Assembly: GCA_030765065.1 (NCBI GenBank) | Contig: CM060975.1 | Location: forward strand, 263,261,816-263,325,815 | Direction: 5' to 3' | Length of the DNA stretch: 64,000 nt | From: Deroplatys truncata | Lineage: Eukaryota; Arthropoda; Insecta; Mantodea; Mantidae | Program-made: the position numbers and the translations under genes | The notes under the pieces: model-generated | Seen by the model: the letters and a program-made list of their open reading frames with translations, nothing else | Database searches by the model: none | What the model was told of the DNA's origin: nothing | Part shown: positions 10,700 through 23,534 of the stretch, piece after piece | Layout: each line of letters starts with the position of its first letter | Position numbering within the stretch: the stretch's first letter is position 1

Positions 10700-11650
10700 A
10701 AATAACGAATTCCCATTTGCGAAAAAGTAATTCAACAAATTTCTCACACAACTTGTAAACCTTAGCATTGAATTATCTATATTTACTCTTTTGGAACCCT
10801 TTCCTTCCTCATTTAATGTTATATAACTTGGAAGCCATAAGAGTTACACAGTAATAGCTATTTATGCAACGTTCCAAAAATAAGAGTTATTAAGACGCGA
10901 GTGATGAGTGAATTTCGACGCTCGCCCCATTATATGAGAGCTCCATACAATAGTTTTTCTACGACATTTAGGTATATAATAAATATATAAATGCATACGA
11001 AAGAAAATAAAAATGTGATTAATGAATTTCTCGATACGCATTTTAGATGCGTTTAGAAAACAAGGGAATAACTATTCAAGGTCGTAGGTATTAATTTTAC
11101 AATATGGAGACAGAAATGTTTATTAGTGAATTTAAAGAGGTGGAATTTAGTTCCACAACTCCTGGTATCTGGAGGAAACCAGGAATGCAAGCAAGACTTT
11201 ACTTCCTGAAAAATCAAAGAAAATGTATGAAAGGTTGCATGACAAGTTTATGGTTTGGAAAGCAAGAAAAAAGGTACCATCATTGCCAGAAAATGTGCTC
11301 ATAGTTTACTTTGAAGAAATATCAAAAATAATGAAATTTCCGACCTTGTGGATACATTATTTCGTATTCTTTTTATTGTATTTTATTTTACGTCGCTTTA
11401 ACTCCTTGGTCATATCGCGACGGATCTGTTGGTGGATATCTCTTAGAATGATATGTGTTGGACAGTTAGCCTTCTAGTTCTCATTCCTGTAACTCCTGCT
11501 TCATGCTGTGCAGATGGCATTAGGGTGCCGTCCAGTCTAACCGCCGCCCTCACACAGAAAGGCGGACAGTTAGCCTTCAAGGTCTGAGGACTACTATAAA
11601 TGTAAAACATGGAACTGGTATACCAAAGCATAAAGAGTTGTATTACTAAG
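10700..11650. other. No gene seen; possible SINE scrap
   Basis: AT-rich spacer between two family-H copies. TTTTATTTTACGTCGCTTTA at about 11380-11400 recalls the tail of cockroach/termite-type SINEs, but I see no tRNA-like head. Confidence 0.45.
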
Positions 11651-11653
11651 CTA

Positions 11654-12466
11654 AAAACTCCGATGTGTTACACTCACATGACTTTCTCAACTCTTGTACA
11701 AACTATTTTTACAATCGCTTATTCTCCATATGCTTCATGTTAATCCAAGATATCGAGATTGCTAATTTTCTTGTAGATGCAAGGGAAATTGGTAGGCTTT
11801 GAGCGATAGTCAAATATTTTAAGAGCTGGTTGCTATGTGGAGTATTCGATTCTCTTTGCATTACGAGGACAAAAAAATAACGAATTCCCATTTGAGAAAA
11901 AGTAAAAGTATTGGAAAATATCTCGAAAATGGTTCACTTAACAACAAAAATGTATATGACATAAATTGTGTATTTAAACGCGATCTACATTTCTTGTGTA
12001 GTAAAATTTTGTCTGTCTCTTATGGTTTACCATTTATGCAAAAGTCGTTCACAATGAAGAATACTTTTGGAGACATTCCCAGAAAATTCAAAATATACAT
12101 TTTATTTGTCATGAAAGTATCTTAAATATATGATATTTTAATCAAAATCCTTAGAGCCATTTTTGAGAAAATTTAAAATTTTCGAAATATGTTCCATGTA
12201 AAGGGTAATCTAGGGTGGGGGGATTTTCTTGAAAACCTTTCTGTCGTATCTCTGGAAGATATTGAACCTAAATACCAAGTTTGATGTTTATCCCACTGTT
12301 CGTTTGAGTTATGCTGTTCACAGACACACACACGGACATGTTTCCAAAAATGCTTTATATGCATTCAGTGCACCTCAAAACATGCATTTCCGGTGAAATA
12401 TCGGTATCGAATTTTTGGGTGGAATGCAATACTTCCCCTACTTACTATACGTAGTAGAGAAAGTAA
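11654..12466 (+). repeat. Family-H repeat, near complete (copy 4)
   Basis: Starts with the family 5' end CCGATGTGTTACACTCACAT followed by GACTTTCTC, and ends in TACGTAGTAGAGAAAGTAA. ACTTTCTC at the start and GAGAAAGT at the end are the sub-terminal inverted repeat. The microsatellite slot is short (CAGACACACACACGGACATG). It is a close direct duplicate of copy 3, about 1.75 kb away. Confidence 0.92.
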
Positions 12467-12649
12467 AACGTTAAGTTAAAGTTAAAATTACGTTGTATTA
12501 TCGTTTGTTACTAAACATTTATAAAATGTTAACAGACGTCTATTAGAATTTCATTGTAAAAATGAAACAATTAAATAAGGTTAATATAAATTCATATCAT
12601 TGAAGAAACTGTTTTTCAGTGGCTCTGAGTAGACAGTGCGCAAGCGCGA

Positions 12650-12688
12650 AAATCTGTTTTGAAATGTACTTCATTTCAGTACAGATTT
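12650..12688. repeat. Imperfect 17-bp hairpin
   Basis: AAATCTGTTTTGAAATG and CATTTCAGTACAGATTT pair with two mismatches across a 5-base loop. It lies in otherwise unannotated sequence; function unknown. Confidence 0.7.
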
Positions 12689-12689
12689 C

Positions 12690-13185
12690 TAACAGCAAAT
12701 GAACGCATTTAAGTATAGGAGTCCAAAAAGTTGTTTGCAGTAATAGCCGATTTTTGAAATATTGGTTGGTGTTCATTTGTGTTTCCCATTGTTTTAAAAT
12801 TCGCCTGAAATTTTAAGTAGTCTTTATTTTTTGCACAAATGCATTGTACAATATCCAAACATTTCGTAATAAACGTTAGAATAAACAGCTCTATTATACA
12901 TACAGTAGTGAACGCTTAGCAAGCATTTGATTTACTCCGGAACAAAAACTAAGTCACAAACAAATCGAATAGCTTTTAGAAGATGCTCCCTAAACACAGT
13001 TGCCTATCGGACTGTTAAGAAACCTAAAAACAGTAATTCTGTGGCCAACGCCGCTAAATCGTCATGGCAACCCTTAGCAGTGTTTTAAGCAAATCAACAC
13101 AACATTGTTTTGATTCAAACTTCTGGTTCGGATTGAAATTTCCTCAAGATTATCATTCATGCTTCCACAAAACTAGATAAACTCG
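12690..13185. other. No gene seen
   Basis: AT-rich sequence between two family-H copies with no recognisable signal. Confidence 0.5.
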
Positions 13186-13189
13186 GATA

Positions 13190-13971
13190 AAATCTGATGT
13201 GATCTATTCACATGACTTTCTCTACCCTCTATCGTTTATTAGTGAGTATACACACCATTCTTAATAAAGCTTATTTGACTATCTACTATGTTGTAATCAA
13301 ATAAAGTTTTGCAGGAATAGCTACATTACACTTTTCGTTACAGATAGATACAAAGAGAACAGCGACAGTCAAATGTTTAAGAACTGGACGCTACATGCTA
13401 GCTTTAAAATTCCATTCTGTTTCCATGCAATGGCGAGAAACAACTGAATGTTGAAAGGACTTTAAAGTATGACCTTACGAACCATTAATAACGGATACCT
13501 CAGGAATGGCTTATGCCACAAAATAAAACTTATTTGAAATAAATTGTGCGTTTTAAGGGGCCTGCATTTTTTGTCTAGTACGTTTTCGTCTATCGCTTAC
13601 CGTTTACCAGTTACACAAGTTTATACCAAATTCCTTCAGAATGAATAGGAATTCATGGCTGTTTCCAGAAAATTCAGGATGTATATTTTGTCATGCAAAT
13701 ATCTTTAATATATGGCATTTTAATCAAAATTGTTAGAGCCATGTTTGGACAATCAAAAGTTTCGAAAAATCATCCATGTAAAGTGTAATTGAGGTGGGGG
13801 ATTTTCTTTAAAATCTTCGTATCGCATCCTTGGAAGATATTGAGCTTAAATATCAAGTTTGGTACTTATCGACTTCTCGTGTTTGAGTTCTGCTGTTCAC
13901 AGACACACATACACACACACACTGACTGACTAACTGACTGACTGACTGACGGGCTGGCTGACTGATACACG

Positions 13972-14029
<58 letters not shown>

Positions 14030-14095
14030 GATCTTTTCCTATAAATGTCATTTTTAGATTCAGGGGCCTCAAAACATTATTTCCGGTGAGTTTAA
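13190..14095 (+). repeat. Family-H repeat, 3'-truncated, long microsatellite (copy 5)
   Basis: Starts AAATCTGATGTGATCTATTC, then ACATGACTTTCTCTACC. It runs through the family blocks and stops after TTTCCGGTGAG, missing the last 80 bp or so. The slot holds the longest microsatellite of any copy (13901-14026): ACAC, then ACTG/GACT units, GCGC, then an uninterrupted AC run of more than 45 bp. It is more diverged from copies 3 and 4 than they are from each other. Confidence 0.88.
13901..14026. repeat. Compound microsatellite (AC)n(ACTG)n(GC)n(AC)n
   Basis: Seen directly. It occupies the fixed internal microsatellite slot of the surrounding family-H copy. Confidence 0.97.
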
Positions 14096-14099
14096 AAGC

Positions 14100-15785
14100 C
14101 AATCGTATCCAACCATTTCAGTTTATTAATTACTTGTAATTAAGGCATGCACTTAATTTTAGGTTGCAATTTTATATTACTTATCTTATAAGCTCTACAA
14201 GATAAAATATCTATCTATCCATCACACAATGTTTGTTATCGTACCTCCTCCCCGACTTCCTTCGCTCCTGAGTCGGAAATCGACCACTATTCATTGGTTA
14301 GGGCTTCAGTGCCAGAATTCTGACACCAAACCAATCAAAGACGGACAGATTACGCGAGTGTCTGGCGAGTACCTTGCATCCATTAAGGCACAATGCTTGC
14401 GTTTCTCAACCCTTTTGCCGCTCATTCTGTTCAAATCAATAAGAGATTAGCACATCCGGGTAGGTGTGGAGCAAACGGATAAGGGGTTTCTGCCAATATT
14501 AAATAAAGAAAAATATTATAGCAAACCAAAACCATTGGCACGTTAATTTTTTGCTCTGGACTGAACATTATATTGGTGAATATTAATATTTCAGGCCACC
14601 AAGTTGAACGTTTTGGAAATGACAGTCTGCAACCACACAGAAAAATGATCTTTTCGGCTGTTCATTATAAAATATCGGCTGAACACTGAACAAAATATTC
14701 TCTCTTTTTTATAGTTATTTACATACACTTCTCCTGTAACTGCCCATTAAGAAAGATATTTACTCTATCTCTAACTAGTGAAGAACTAGGAAAGAATTTT
14801 GACATTGGATACTAGATACTGCAATTTGTTCAGGGAACAGATTTTGGGAAACAACCCTTTCCGATGTGGTTGCACAATTAGTCTATTAGGTTGACTTGCG
14901 ACTCCACCAACAACCCCCTCCCGCAATCTACTCTAAGCATACCATACACATATGTTCGATTACTAAATACAGAAGAAATATATAAACTTCCTTATATAAG
15001 GGTTATTAAGAGGTTTTCACTATAGCATGGTATGTATATCGTAAAGTTATAAGCAGATTTGATTGGTTTTTTTTCGTTTTGTTGTGTCTACTGTTTTCTT
15101 AGTTGCATAATCATGACATTCTATGTATATTGCTTGGAGTTTGTATTATCCATGCGTTTATTTTCAGTAGCAATAGCTGTTTTGTACCCCATGGCATACT
15201 AAACAAACGTTTCACAAGTTCAGTTATGAATCCATGTTGATGGTGGTATGATCTATATTTTACTCTACGCAACTGCTACCATCTAATAAAGCGGAGAAAA
15301 CCCCACGCTGTATACTGTCATTTTTTTAATGTTGAGTTCACAGTAATTATAGGAAGCTTAATTAGCAGTGCTGAAATTTGACGTTTATTGTCTGCCCAGA
15401 TGGTATGGTATCCTAAATGCGAAGTTACTATGAAAGAGTGTTCAAGTAAATGCCACAAAGAAAAGTCACTAATATGTTACTTTATTACAATATAGCTTTA
15501 AAATGTCGTAACAAACATTTACTGGCATTTTGAATATAATTCAAATAATAAGTCTAAAACTTTGATTTGACTTAGTACATTTCCCATTTTTCACTTGACC
15601 ACTATAAGGGGAAAAATTTTAAAATCTAATACATTAAAAGTTCTTTGTTTTCTGTACCACACTTTGAATTAACTCTGTACAAATGTAATACTATGACATA
15701 CTTAGAAATGTATGCCTCCTACTAATATATGCATAGCGCAGAGCACAAAAAGAGAATTTTGAGTATAATTACCAAATGGATGAGC
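14100..15785. other. No gene seen
   Basis: About 1.7 kb of AT-rich sequence. The longest reading frame (14229-14450) has no recognisable domain or codon bias. Confidence 0.5.
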
Positions 15786-15789
15786 GAAT

Positions 15790-16014
15790 TTAGATTGGTT
15801 CGAAATTCTGTCTACCCTCGCTACACGATGTAGGACGTGCCTGTACGTGAACTCTCAACTTGTCTCGGTGGTTCTCGAAGTATGTGTGTCGGCTGTCTTG
15901 CTTACCCTGGGAGGTGCCTGCCATCCTCTTCATGCGTAGAATTTGGCACTGCTGTCGAGTGAAGTCATCGGTGCAGTAGCCTTTCGTTGCACTTCTCCAG
16001 CGGACTTCCCCCAC
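15790..16014 (-). other. Possible host exon, unrecognised
   Basis: A GC-richer island with an open reverse-strand frame containing YCTDDFTRQQCQILRMKRMA, followed by a good splice-donor match (CCCAGG|GTAAGC, about 15900). An acceptor-like GTGGGGGAAG lies near its 5' side. I recognise no family. It sits just outside the heat-shock module on the opposite strand. It could be a real exon or chance. Confidence 0.2.
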
Positions 16015-16239
16015 CTCTTGGAGAGAGCGTTCATGAATTTTCTATGCCGAGTGTCTTATAAGATGTTCTAATTTCCATCCGCCGTCTGATGATGGATTAG
16101 AAAGTGATACAAATTTTGGAAATTACGCTATGCAATACACACACACACACACAATTTTCTCTCTTTATAGTATTAGTATAAAGTTTAGTGCAGCTGTGAA
16201 AATAAATGATAATGAGTAGTGAAGGTTAGTAAAGTTTAT

Positions 16240-16760
16240 ATTGTGATGCGGCAGCTATGATCCGAGAGTATCGAGAGGTTGGCAATAAACAAAGATAAGT
16301 AGCGCTCGCTCGCATAAACATCAGAAGCGGCAGATAACCAGAATCTTCTGAAAGTTTCTTTTCCCCACCACCAGAACGAGTGTTCAGAAAGTTGTGGATT
16401 GTTCTGTGGAAGATTCCATTGACTATATAAGCTAGTGTTCTCGCGAGGAGAGTCGATGAGTTAGTCATTGAGAGAGTTAGTGAGTGCATTTCTGGTGCGA
16501 CAAACGTGCTGTTCTCCGAGCGAGTTTGTGACAACTGCTGTGACGTGCAGTGAATGCTGCTTCCGCGAGGTATTGGAAAGTCTTGTGTTCGAATCCTCAG
16601 CAAGTGAACCGTTCAGAAGAAGGGGCTACGTCGTGTGTATTTCGTTACGCCGCTACGTTACGAAGAAAGTGAAGTGATAGTGAAAACAAACAGAAGTCGT
16701 GCTAAAGTTGAAGTAGATTACATTAACGAAGTGACAGATCTAAACTGACACAAAGTCACT
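16240..16760 (+). promoter_or_regulatory. Heat-shock-element/TATA module with leader (module P1)
   Basis: The GAA/TTC array at 16341-16358 reads GAAtcTTCtgAAAgtTTC: four units with one base off the heat-shock-factor pattern GAAnnTTCnnGAAnnTTC. A second GAAgaTTC lies at 16409-16416, and TATATAA follows at 16424-16430. A 300-bp leader downstream has CTCGCGAGG, TTCTCCGAGCGAG, CTTGTGTTCGAATCC, CAGCAAGTGAA and GAAGTGATAGTGAAAAC, all recurring in the modules at 36.5, 54.2 and 60.3 kb. No long ORF follows. By analogy with insect hsp genes this is a promoter plus 5' leader; that it is active is inference. Confidence 0.7.
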
Positions 16761-16769
16761 ATATATATA

Positions 16770-17995
16770 AACATCTATTTAATAGTAAAATGACAGATGG
16801 CTGTGGTGTATTCAACTTGAAAACGTAGTAGGTGTTATCTTGCATAAACTGTATACTTTCAAGAGCATTTGCTACTGTGGGGAAACCCAATAGTGTCGCT
16901 TTCTTCCTTTAATTATCGTTTTCAAAAAAAATCGTGTGATATGTACGTTGCAAAGAGAGAAGGGGGAAGAGAGTACGAAAAGTTAGGAGGTGAGAGATGA
17001 AGAGAACAGGAAAAAGTAATGAGCAATAATGAGAGCGGAGCTATGGGTTGTCATAAATAGGATGAACAACGCTTTATTTTTGAAGTAGCTTCTGGCTAAC
17101 TAAATATGTTACATAACGCGAATGTTATTTAGGTATGCATTGGAAGCTCACGTCTGGAATCTCGAACCGATGATACTATAAACTGCCTTTAGGAATCGAG
17201 GCAGAATGCGCCCAGTAAATCACAAGGCAATATCCGAGCAGTGAGATAGTGCAGGCTTCCTCTCTACAACGCAATATTTACCGCACCAACTTATCTCGAG
17301 ATATGCGAAAGTTTGCCGGAGGTGGCACCAGACACGAAATTCGTTCTCGCCGGGACTTCAATAGTTTCCGCATCCCTTGTCTCAGTCCCTTCTTTACGAC
17401 TTTGAAGAATATAAAGCCAGAAGTACGCCACATTCACACATTTACGAGTTACTTTGATGCACCACGTGCAATCAAGTGTCTTATCAAGTCAATATCCAAA
17501 AACTTTGTATGCAGAATCGGAATCATCGCCCCCGTTAGAATGCGTTGCATCTGTTACCATTTCTTTTCTCGAGATCTAAAAGAGTTGCCAAGTACACAAG
17601 TACACTATACCTGTGCATGGTGATTTATCATATGAAAATGGTTGGAATAGTATATTGGAATACAAGTGCGGTAAGTGCGTCATTAGAGAACGAAGAAGAT
17701 TTTAAAAATACGTAAATTAATCGAGATTCTGCAATGGACTGAATACATGTATATTGCAAAGTAGTTTTTCGACAATAGTGCACAATAGAAATAGTAATTA
17801 TAATACGAAAATAAAATTAATAATGTATAATAGTGTTGTACATAATGGTTACAGTATCAAGGTTCACCAACATTAATCATGGTGGCAAAGTGAGGATGGT
17901 TTATCCATGCTTGTTTCTTGACCTTATGCTCAGCTGCTGCATGAATATTTAATCCGTAGATTAGATCAGCTCAAAGTAAAGATGGAATAGGGAAT
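16770..17995. other. No recognisable gene; one unassigned ORF
   Basis: A 124-codon open frame (17249-17623, +) includes RDMRKFAGGGTRHEIRSRRD. I recognise no domain. Its sequence is slightly GC-richer than its surroundings. It may be chance or an old transposon scrap. Confidence 0.35.
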
Positions 17996-17998
17996 ATT

Positions 17999-18305
17999 GT
18001 GACGTATGCGCATACGTCTCTTTGGTCACCTAGATTCGAGATGGCGGTTGTAGTTTAGGTGGGGGTTGCAGTTTAGGTGGGAGTAGTTTAGTTGGCGTCC
18101 CCCACGCGATAAGCGTGGCTTGGGGCTGAGAGAGTCAGTGAGTAGAAGTCAACCAGACCAGACGTGTGTTCACTCTCTCCATGCAGGAATGCATGGCGGC
18201 CTCGTCCGACAGGCATGGAACTAAGGACATGGGGTATGTAGTAAGTTTTATCTAATAAACACTGTGCCATCCAAATCTTTATTGTCTTATTTATGATAGT
18301 GTAAA
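17999..18305 (+). mobile_element. LTR-like unit (solo LTR candidate)
   Basis: Begins TGTGACGTATGCGCATACGT; bases 18001-18018 are a perfect 18-bp palindrome. It has a polyadenylation signal (AATAAA, about 18254) and ends around TTATGATAGTGTAAA. TGTGACGT starts and ATAGTGTAA-type ends resemble insect gypsy-class LTRs. I cannot find a second copy or a clean target-site duplication in the window, so both the boundary and the identity are inference. Confidence 0.45.
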
Positions 18306-18514
18306 GCTCCTTCTACCTATTTTGAGCCATGTAAGTGTTCTTTTGCCAGTATTTGATAATATCTTTGCACTTTCACTTTAGCTGCGTCCCTAGTCGTAGC
18401 CTCGCATTATTACAATTTGTTAACTACCTGATACCTCTCTAGCGAGTGCTCTGCCCCTTGAGCGTGTTTGATTAGAGGCTGCGACAATATATGCCTAACA
18501 CTGAAACCTAAATT

Positions 18515-18776
18515 AAACTGAGTTGTGTTTATGGACGCTCCTTAAGTACTATGGTTCTTAGTGTCCCATTGTATATTCGGCGTGAAAGACCGGAAATTTT
18601 GCTCAGAGGTCGCTTTATCAAACTTTAGGTTCTTTTACGTGCCGTAAATCTACGACATGGGACCATCTACGAAGGAAGCCATGCTAAGGATTTTTACACC
18701 CGAAAGCATCCATGGCCCTCCGCCAGGTTTGAACCCGCGACCTCAGGAACTAGAGGCCAGTATGGCACCCCTAGAC
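18515..18776 (-). mobile_element. SINE (family S2)
   Basis: Third S2 copy, minus strand. It has the B-box-like GGGTTCAAACCTGG, TTCCTTCGTAGATGGTCCCA, the GTAAAAGAACCTAAAG core and GACACTAAGAACCATAGTAC. The head is partly degraded. It lies immediately beyond the 3' end of the LINE relic at 18.8 kb. Confidence 0.8.
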
Positions 18777-18809
18777 GATGAAGGACGACACAGTGAAAGC
18801 TGAGGTCTA

Positions 18810-21290
18810 TTATACTATTGTCCGTATTTATTGCTTCTAATTAAATAGACCAATAACTTTAACAAGCAATTGTAGTCTTAATTAGACTCTTTCCTTGGAG
18901 ATCTCTCGTCGAGCCAGTCACTGCTAGGTGTTCATATCTTCATCTAGCCAGCGCTTTTAAGTCAAACATTATATGAGAGACAGTTTCCTTCACCTCACCA
19001 CATAACTTGCAAATTGGGTTTTCCTTGAGGGTGTTTTCCTTGTTTTCAGTTACCTGTAAAGAGGCCTATTATTAGCCTAATTTGTGGCCCACTGAGATTA
19101 AGACAGTTTAGTAAGATAAGCCTCAACAACATTCTCTTACCATCTCTATGTCCTTTCAATTGCTTCCATTGCTCCTGGCGGTTCTTTACAAACCATCCTA
19201 GGATTGTTCTCCTTATAGTGATTAAGGGAATGCTACTGGCTGAAGAAAACTTTTGAGCAGTAAGTTTCTTCGCTAGAGTATCTGCTTTTTTATTACCTGT
19301 TACAATGTTATGCTATGGCAACCCTCCAAGCGTTGCTTTTTTAAATTTAGCCAATTTTACAAGGTTTTGTAGGCAGTTCCACACTAACTTGGATGTTATC
19401 TGGTTGCTTTCGAGCAGCTTGGTTCCGGCGAAAGAGCGCATTCTGCTATTTTTGTAGCCTCTACAGAGATTTTCTCCAACACAGATTTCAATTATATAAA
19501 ATTCAGCCAAGAACACTGTGGTATTGCTACCTAGATGGAAATCTAGACAGCATTCCAGCTCCTGATACACTGCCCACTTTGAGCCGTTTGTATATCAGAT
19601 CAGTCCTTTCGTGGAACAGTGTTTCTTATCCTGACTCCATTCAAGCAAGCTGTCGAAAGGCTTCTTTAAGGATACTTTTGAAAGCATATAATCACTTCCA
19701 TCTCAAAGACTGGGCTTCAGATTATATTTGAACTGCGTGCCCCAAGGTGCTGAGGTTACGTCAGTTACCCCTTTTTTCAGCGTATATTCACTCAGCCTAG
19801 CTATTCCTTTGATATAAATGTCTAAAGGTGGCAAGTTAAGAAGGGTTAGCATTGCAGCCGTAGGGGTTCTCTTCATTGCCTCCGTTATACCCAGGAAGGC
19901 AGATTTAAGAGTTTATTTGCCGCGTGCTTCCGATATACCTTTGGCCACCATATCAGCCAGCCATAAGTTATTATGGGTCTTTACCACTGCATCCGTGGTT
20001 TAAGTCCCCATGCTTTTCCAAAGGTTCTTCTGGCTACCATGAGTGCTATTTTCCCTATTTTTATTGTTTTCAGAAGTGTAGATGCCAGGTCAGTTTATTA
20101 TATAGGGGTAAACCCAGATACTCAACACTGGAACTACTTTGCAGCTTACTTATAAAGAATGTGGGAGTTCCGAAACATACCTGTTTTTAGCAGAGCAGTT
20201 TTTAAGGGATTTAAACACACAATTTCTCCGTTACATCATTCTTCCACACGCTTCAGAGCACTAGCCATAAGCTCAGATGCACTAGAGACAAATTTCCCCT
20301 GAATATTTACGGCAATGTCATAAGCGTATCCTTGGGTATAATATCCCTGTTTGTTCACTTTATCCAAAAGTTCGTCTACGACCATATACCACAGTAGCGG
20401 GGATAACCCACTACCCTGCAGACAGCCTCTGGATACTGATACCTGCACTGTTTCATTGGACGTAGTTGTAAAATCTTCCTGCTTCCGGCATCGATTTAAT
20501 CCATCTGTACAAGTGTCTTCAACCTCATACCATTTTGCTGCTAGGACTATCGATTATGAAGATAAGCTATAAAAGGCTACCTCTATATTGAAGAAAGTCC
20601 CTAGTGCAATTTCTTAAGTTTTCACTCCACGGCACCAATTCATGTAAGGCTTGCTTTACCTCGCTGATTAGTATGCTGGTTTCTGATTAAAGGCATCTGA
20701 ATGAGCAATATCCGTAATGTTAATACATTTCTCCATTGTTTTTACATAAAGGAAAGATAGCCTAATCGGTCTAAATGCTTTATCATGGGTGTAGCACTGT
20801 TTCCAGGTTTTGGAATGTAGATCATCTTTAGTTGTCTCCAGACCATCGGGGCATGTGAGAATAGCAGACTCGCTCTAAACAGCGTAATAGCACATGTATG
20901 ATGTAGTTTTGTCCTATTCGAAAAGAGCAGGGAAAACTCCACAGGACCCGGCGATTTAAATGAATGAAACCAGTTTATAACCCAATGGAATTTGCTACAA
21001 TCACATAAATCTGAGACGCAATTCTCCAATCACTCTCTGCTGCAGTGTTCTAAAGGCTTACAGTTTGACATATGTTAACTGACCAAATCCCAAAATAGAT
21101 TTAAAGTTTATTTCAGATTTTAAACTGATTTCAGTCAGTTGCTTTAGAGAATGTTCATTAACAGTAAGCACCAGTGTCATGCTGGTTGGTTCCCGCTTCC
21201 TATTGATGATTGTCCACTCATCTGTCTTCAGTCCAGGATTCTTTGTTGCCAGAAACTTCAAATTTCATTTTTGGTTCTTTGTGTTTTAGG
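18810..21290 (-). pseudogene. LINE relic (R1/Jockey-type) with RT and RNase H remnants
   Basis: Read right to left. An ORF1-like piece (21058-21261; TDEWTIINRKREPTSMTLVL) is followed by the RT finger region (20742-21029; FKSPGPVEF, ITLFRASLLF, WRQLKMIYIPKPG) and the RT palm (20236-20448; RGCLQGSGLSPLLW...VVDELL). There the active site reads YAYD in place of YADD. An RNase-H-like block follows (19313-19720; LGSNTTVFLAEFYIIEICV) and a C-terminal CKLCGEVKETVSHI knuckle (about 18990-19030). The pieces lie in different frames, the endonuclease is absent and stops are frequent. An RNase H domain suggests an R1/I-group element; the clade is inferred. Confidence 0.85.
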
Positions 21291-21299
21291 GAGCTTATT

Positions 21300-23530
21300 T
21301 GGAAACCTAGCAACAACCATGATTATTAAGGATTATTTTCGTAGCTATACCAACCTGCAGGATAGCACGTTCCCAGAGTGTGATGCGCGGCACTTTTTCC
21401 ACCATAACTTGACTTCCTCATCAGCGTAAGCTATATAAATTATACCTTTCTTCCTAAATAAATATTAACAAAGACAAAGGAATAAAAACACAAGTAACAT
21501 TTAAATGGAATACGTCAAATATAAAATATCATTACATTAAATGTCTGTAATAATAATAATAATAATAATATATCAAGAGTTAGAGTATTCAAATATTTCA
21601 TTCACATGCATGTAGTAATATAGGCAAAACATGCAGTGGGTTAAGTTACCAGCACTCAATGCAGGAAATTCAACCTTCCACAATGACAGCATGGACGGGA
21701 AGGGGGAAACAAAACACACTATCGTCGAAAATTTTATTTAATCGTTATATCAGCCTATAAGACTAATAGAAGACTGAGTAAGCCAGCAAAAATTAGAGAA
21801 GCTGCGTGTGAGCAATTAATAATAATAGTAATAAAAATCATAACAATATAATTATAATTATTGTTGACTTAGGCATAGTCGTTGTTTATCCGCTGCCCTT
21901 TTCAAAAACTTATATAAATGATGGCAGAAAGACGTTAATCTCGGATTTGAGCTATAATGTACATAGTATACTTTTATGCCAATGATGCAGCAAGGACGAC
22001 AACTTATAAAAATTGGTAAATGATTTTTTAATTTACTTATACTTTTACATGTTGGGGTGAAGACCAGATAAAATTTACCAGAAAATGATTAATTTAGGTC
22101 ACCCCAACACGCAATGGGGCACAATCCGTTGGCAGCAAAAAATCCGGAAGCTCAGTGTGTAAGTTTAAGGGGAAGGCGTGGGTTTTTATATTACATTGAA
22201 AGATTACATAACACACACTACGTAGGATTTATTCACAAAAACGTTTGGCTTCTCTACATAGTTAACAAAGGAAACAGGATGAAGGGAGATGCCCCAGACC
22301 GAATACCGGCCACACACCTTCGTTCCAACCACCACTTACTCTTGAGTGACGCTAACTTTTTCCCCATCCACCGTGTTTAGCCAAGCCAGACAGGGTTGAC
22401 GTCATACCAGATTATTTCAAACAGATCCCTCCCTTTGGCGTGGTCCGCGTCAAAAGGAAAGACCAATAAGCCGAAACATAACTAAAGAGACCCAATAATG
22501 CTACGTCTAGTAGTAAAAATACAGCACAGCAGTGCGTCTGGTAATGACAATGAACTTACTGATACGCCACAATATGCATATCCCTCTTAAATGGAAGATT
22601 AAAATAATAGCTCACCATGGAATGTACGCGTACTTTCGAAAATAATATTATTACTAAATGGAGTGCTTGAACAGGTAACTAGTTTTAATTACGTAAGTTG
22701 CAATTTAAGCTTATATGCAGGTAAAGAAATATAAGAAGTAAATAAAATGCAAATCCATATGTGAACAATTAACAGGAAGCTTCATCAATTAAATAAATGT
22801 ATGCAAAATAAATTTTACAGATTCAGTGCTAATGTTTGATGGAAAACCATGGATAATGGATAAAAAGGAAAACGAAAAAATACAATTGGAGAAATGAGTT
22901 TTCTCCTTATAGAGAGAAGTTCTACCAGATTGATAAGATAAATGAATATGTACAGAAATAACTAGGTATATAATAAAATGAACGAAAAATTAGATGGTTT
23001 TGTAGAAAACCCGAGGAAACCTTTAAAGTGAAGGACAGCCAAAGATATTATATTATGTTTATAATACGGATGGGCCAAAAGTTACTAGTCGTTGTGAACA
23101 GAAATGAATAAATCTGCTTTAGAATTTCCCATCAATTTAAATCGTGTGTGTTTTATTTGTATCCATTTTTTACATCGTGTGGTTTCTTAAATAAATGTTA
23201 GAGTGCATTGTACTCAAACGAATAGCCAATGTCCATTTACATTATTTGTTCACGATTATGAAGATGTTTTATAACTGCCGAAAGTCTTTTTGCTTTAAAA
23301 ATATGTTACAAATGTACCTATACTATCATTTAACAATTAGTGAGTGGAATAAAAATGGTAACACTCCATCGCGGAGGGCAGTCTACAATTTAAGAGGCTA
23401 CAATTTTGAGGCTGCAGGAACTGTAGCGGACTGCCACAAGTCACATAAGCCTTAAGAGTCATTAAGGGTCTACTCGTAAGTTACGTTGAAGGAAATGAAA
23501 ATAAATAGCACGAGTTGTTTTCTAGAATAA
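21300..23530. other. No gene seen; microsatellite and small hairpin
   Basis: AT-rich. It holds an (AAT)n run at 21548-21571 and a short inverted pair, GTTGGGGTGA / TCACCCCAAC, at about 22055 and 22100. An open frame at 22114-22380 (+) has no recognisable domain. Confidence 0.5.
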
Positions 23531-23534
23531 TTTG

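Noticed and set aside
13866..14102. Val/Cys-repeat protein on the minus strand
   Set aside because: Pure translation of the (AC)n microsatellite.
17249..17623. 124-codon ORF as a gene
   Set aside because: No domain, no upstream promoter or splice signals, no biased codon use.
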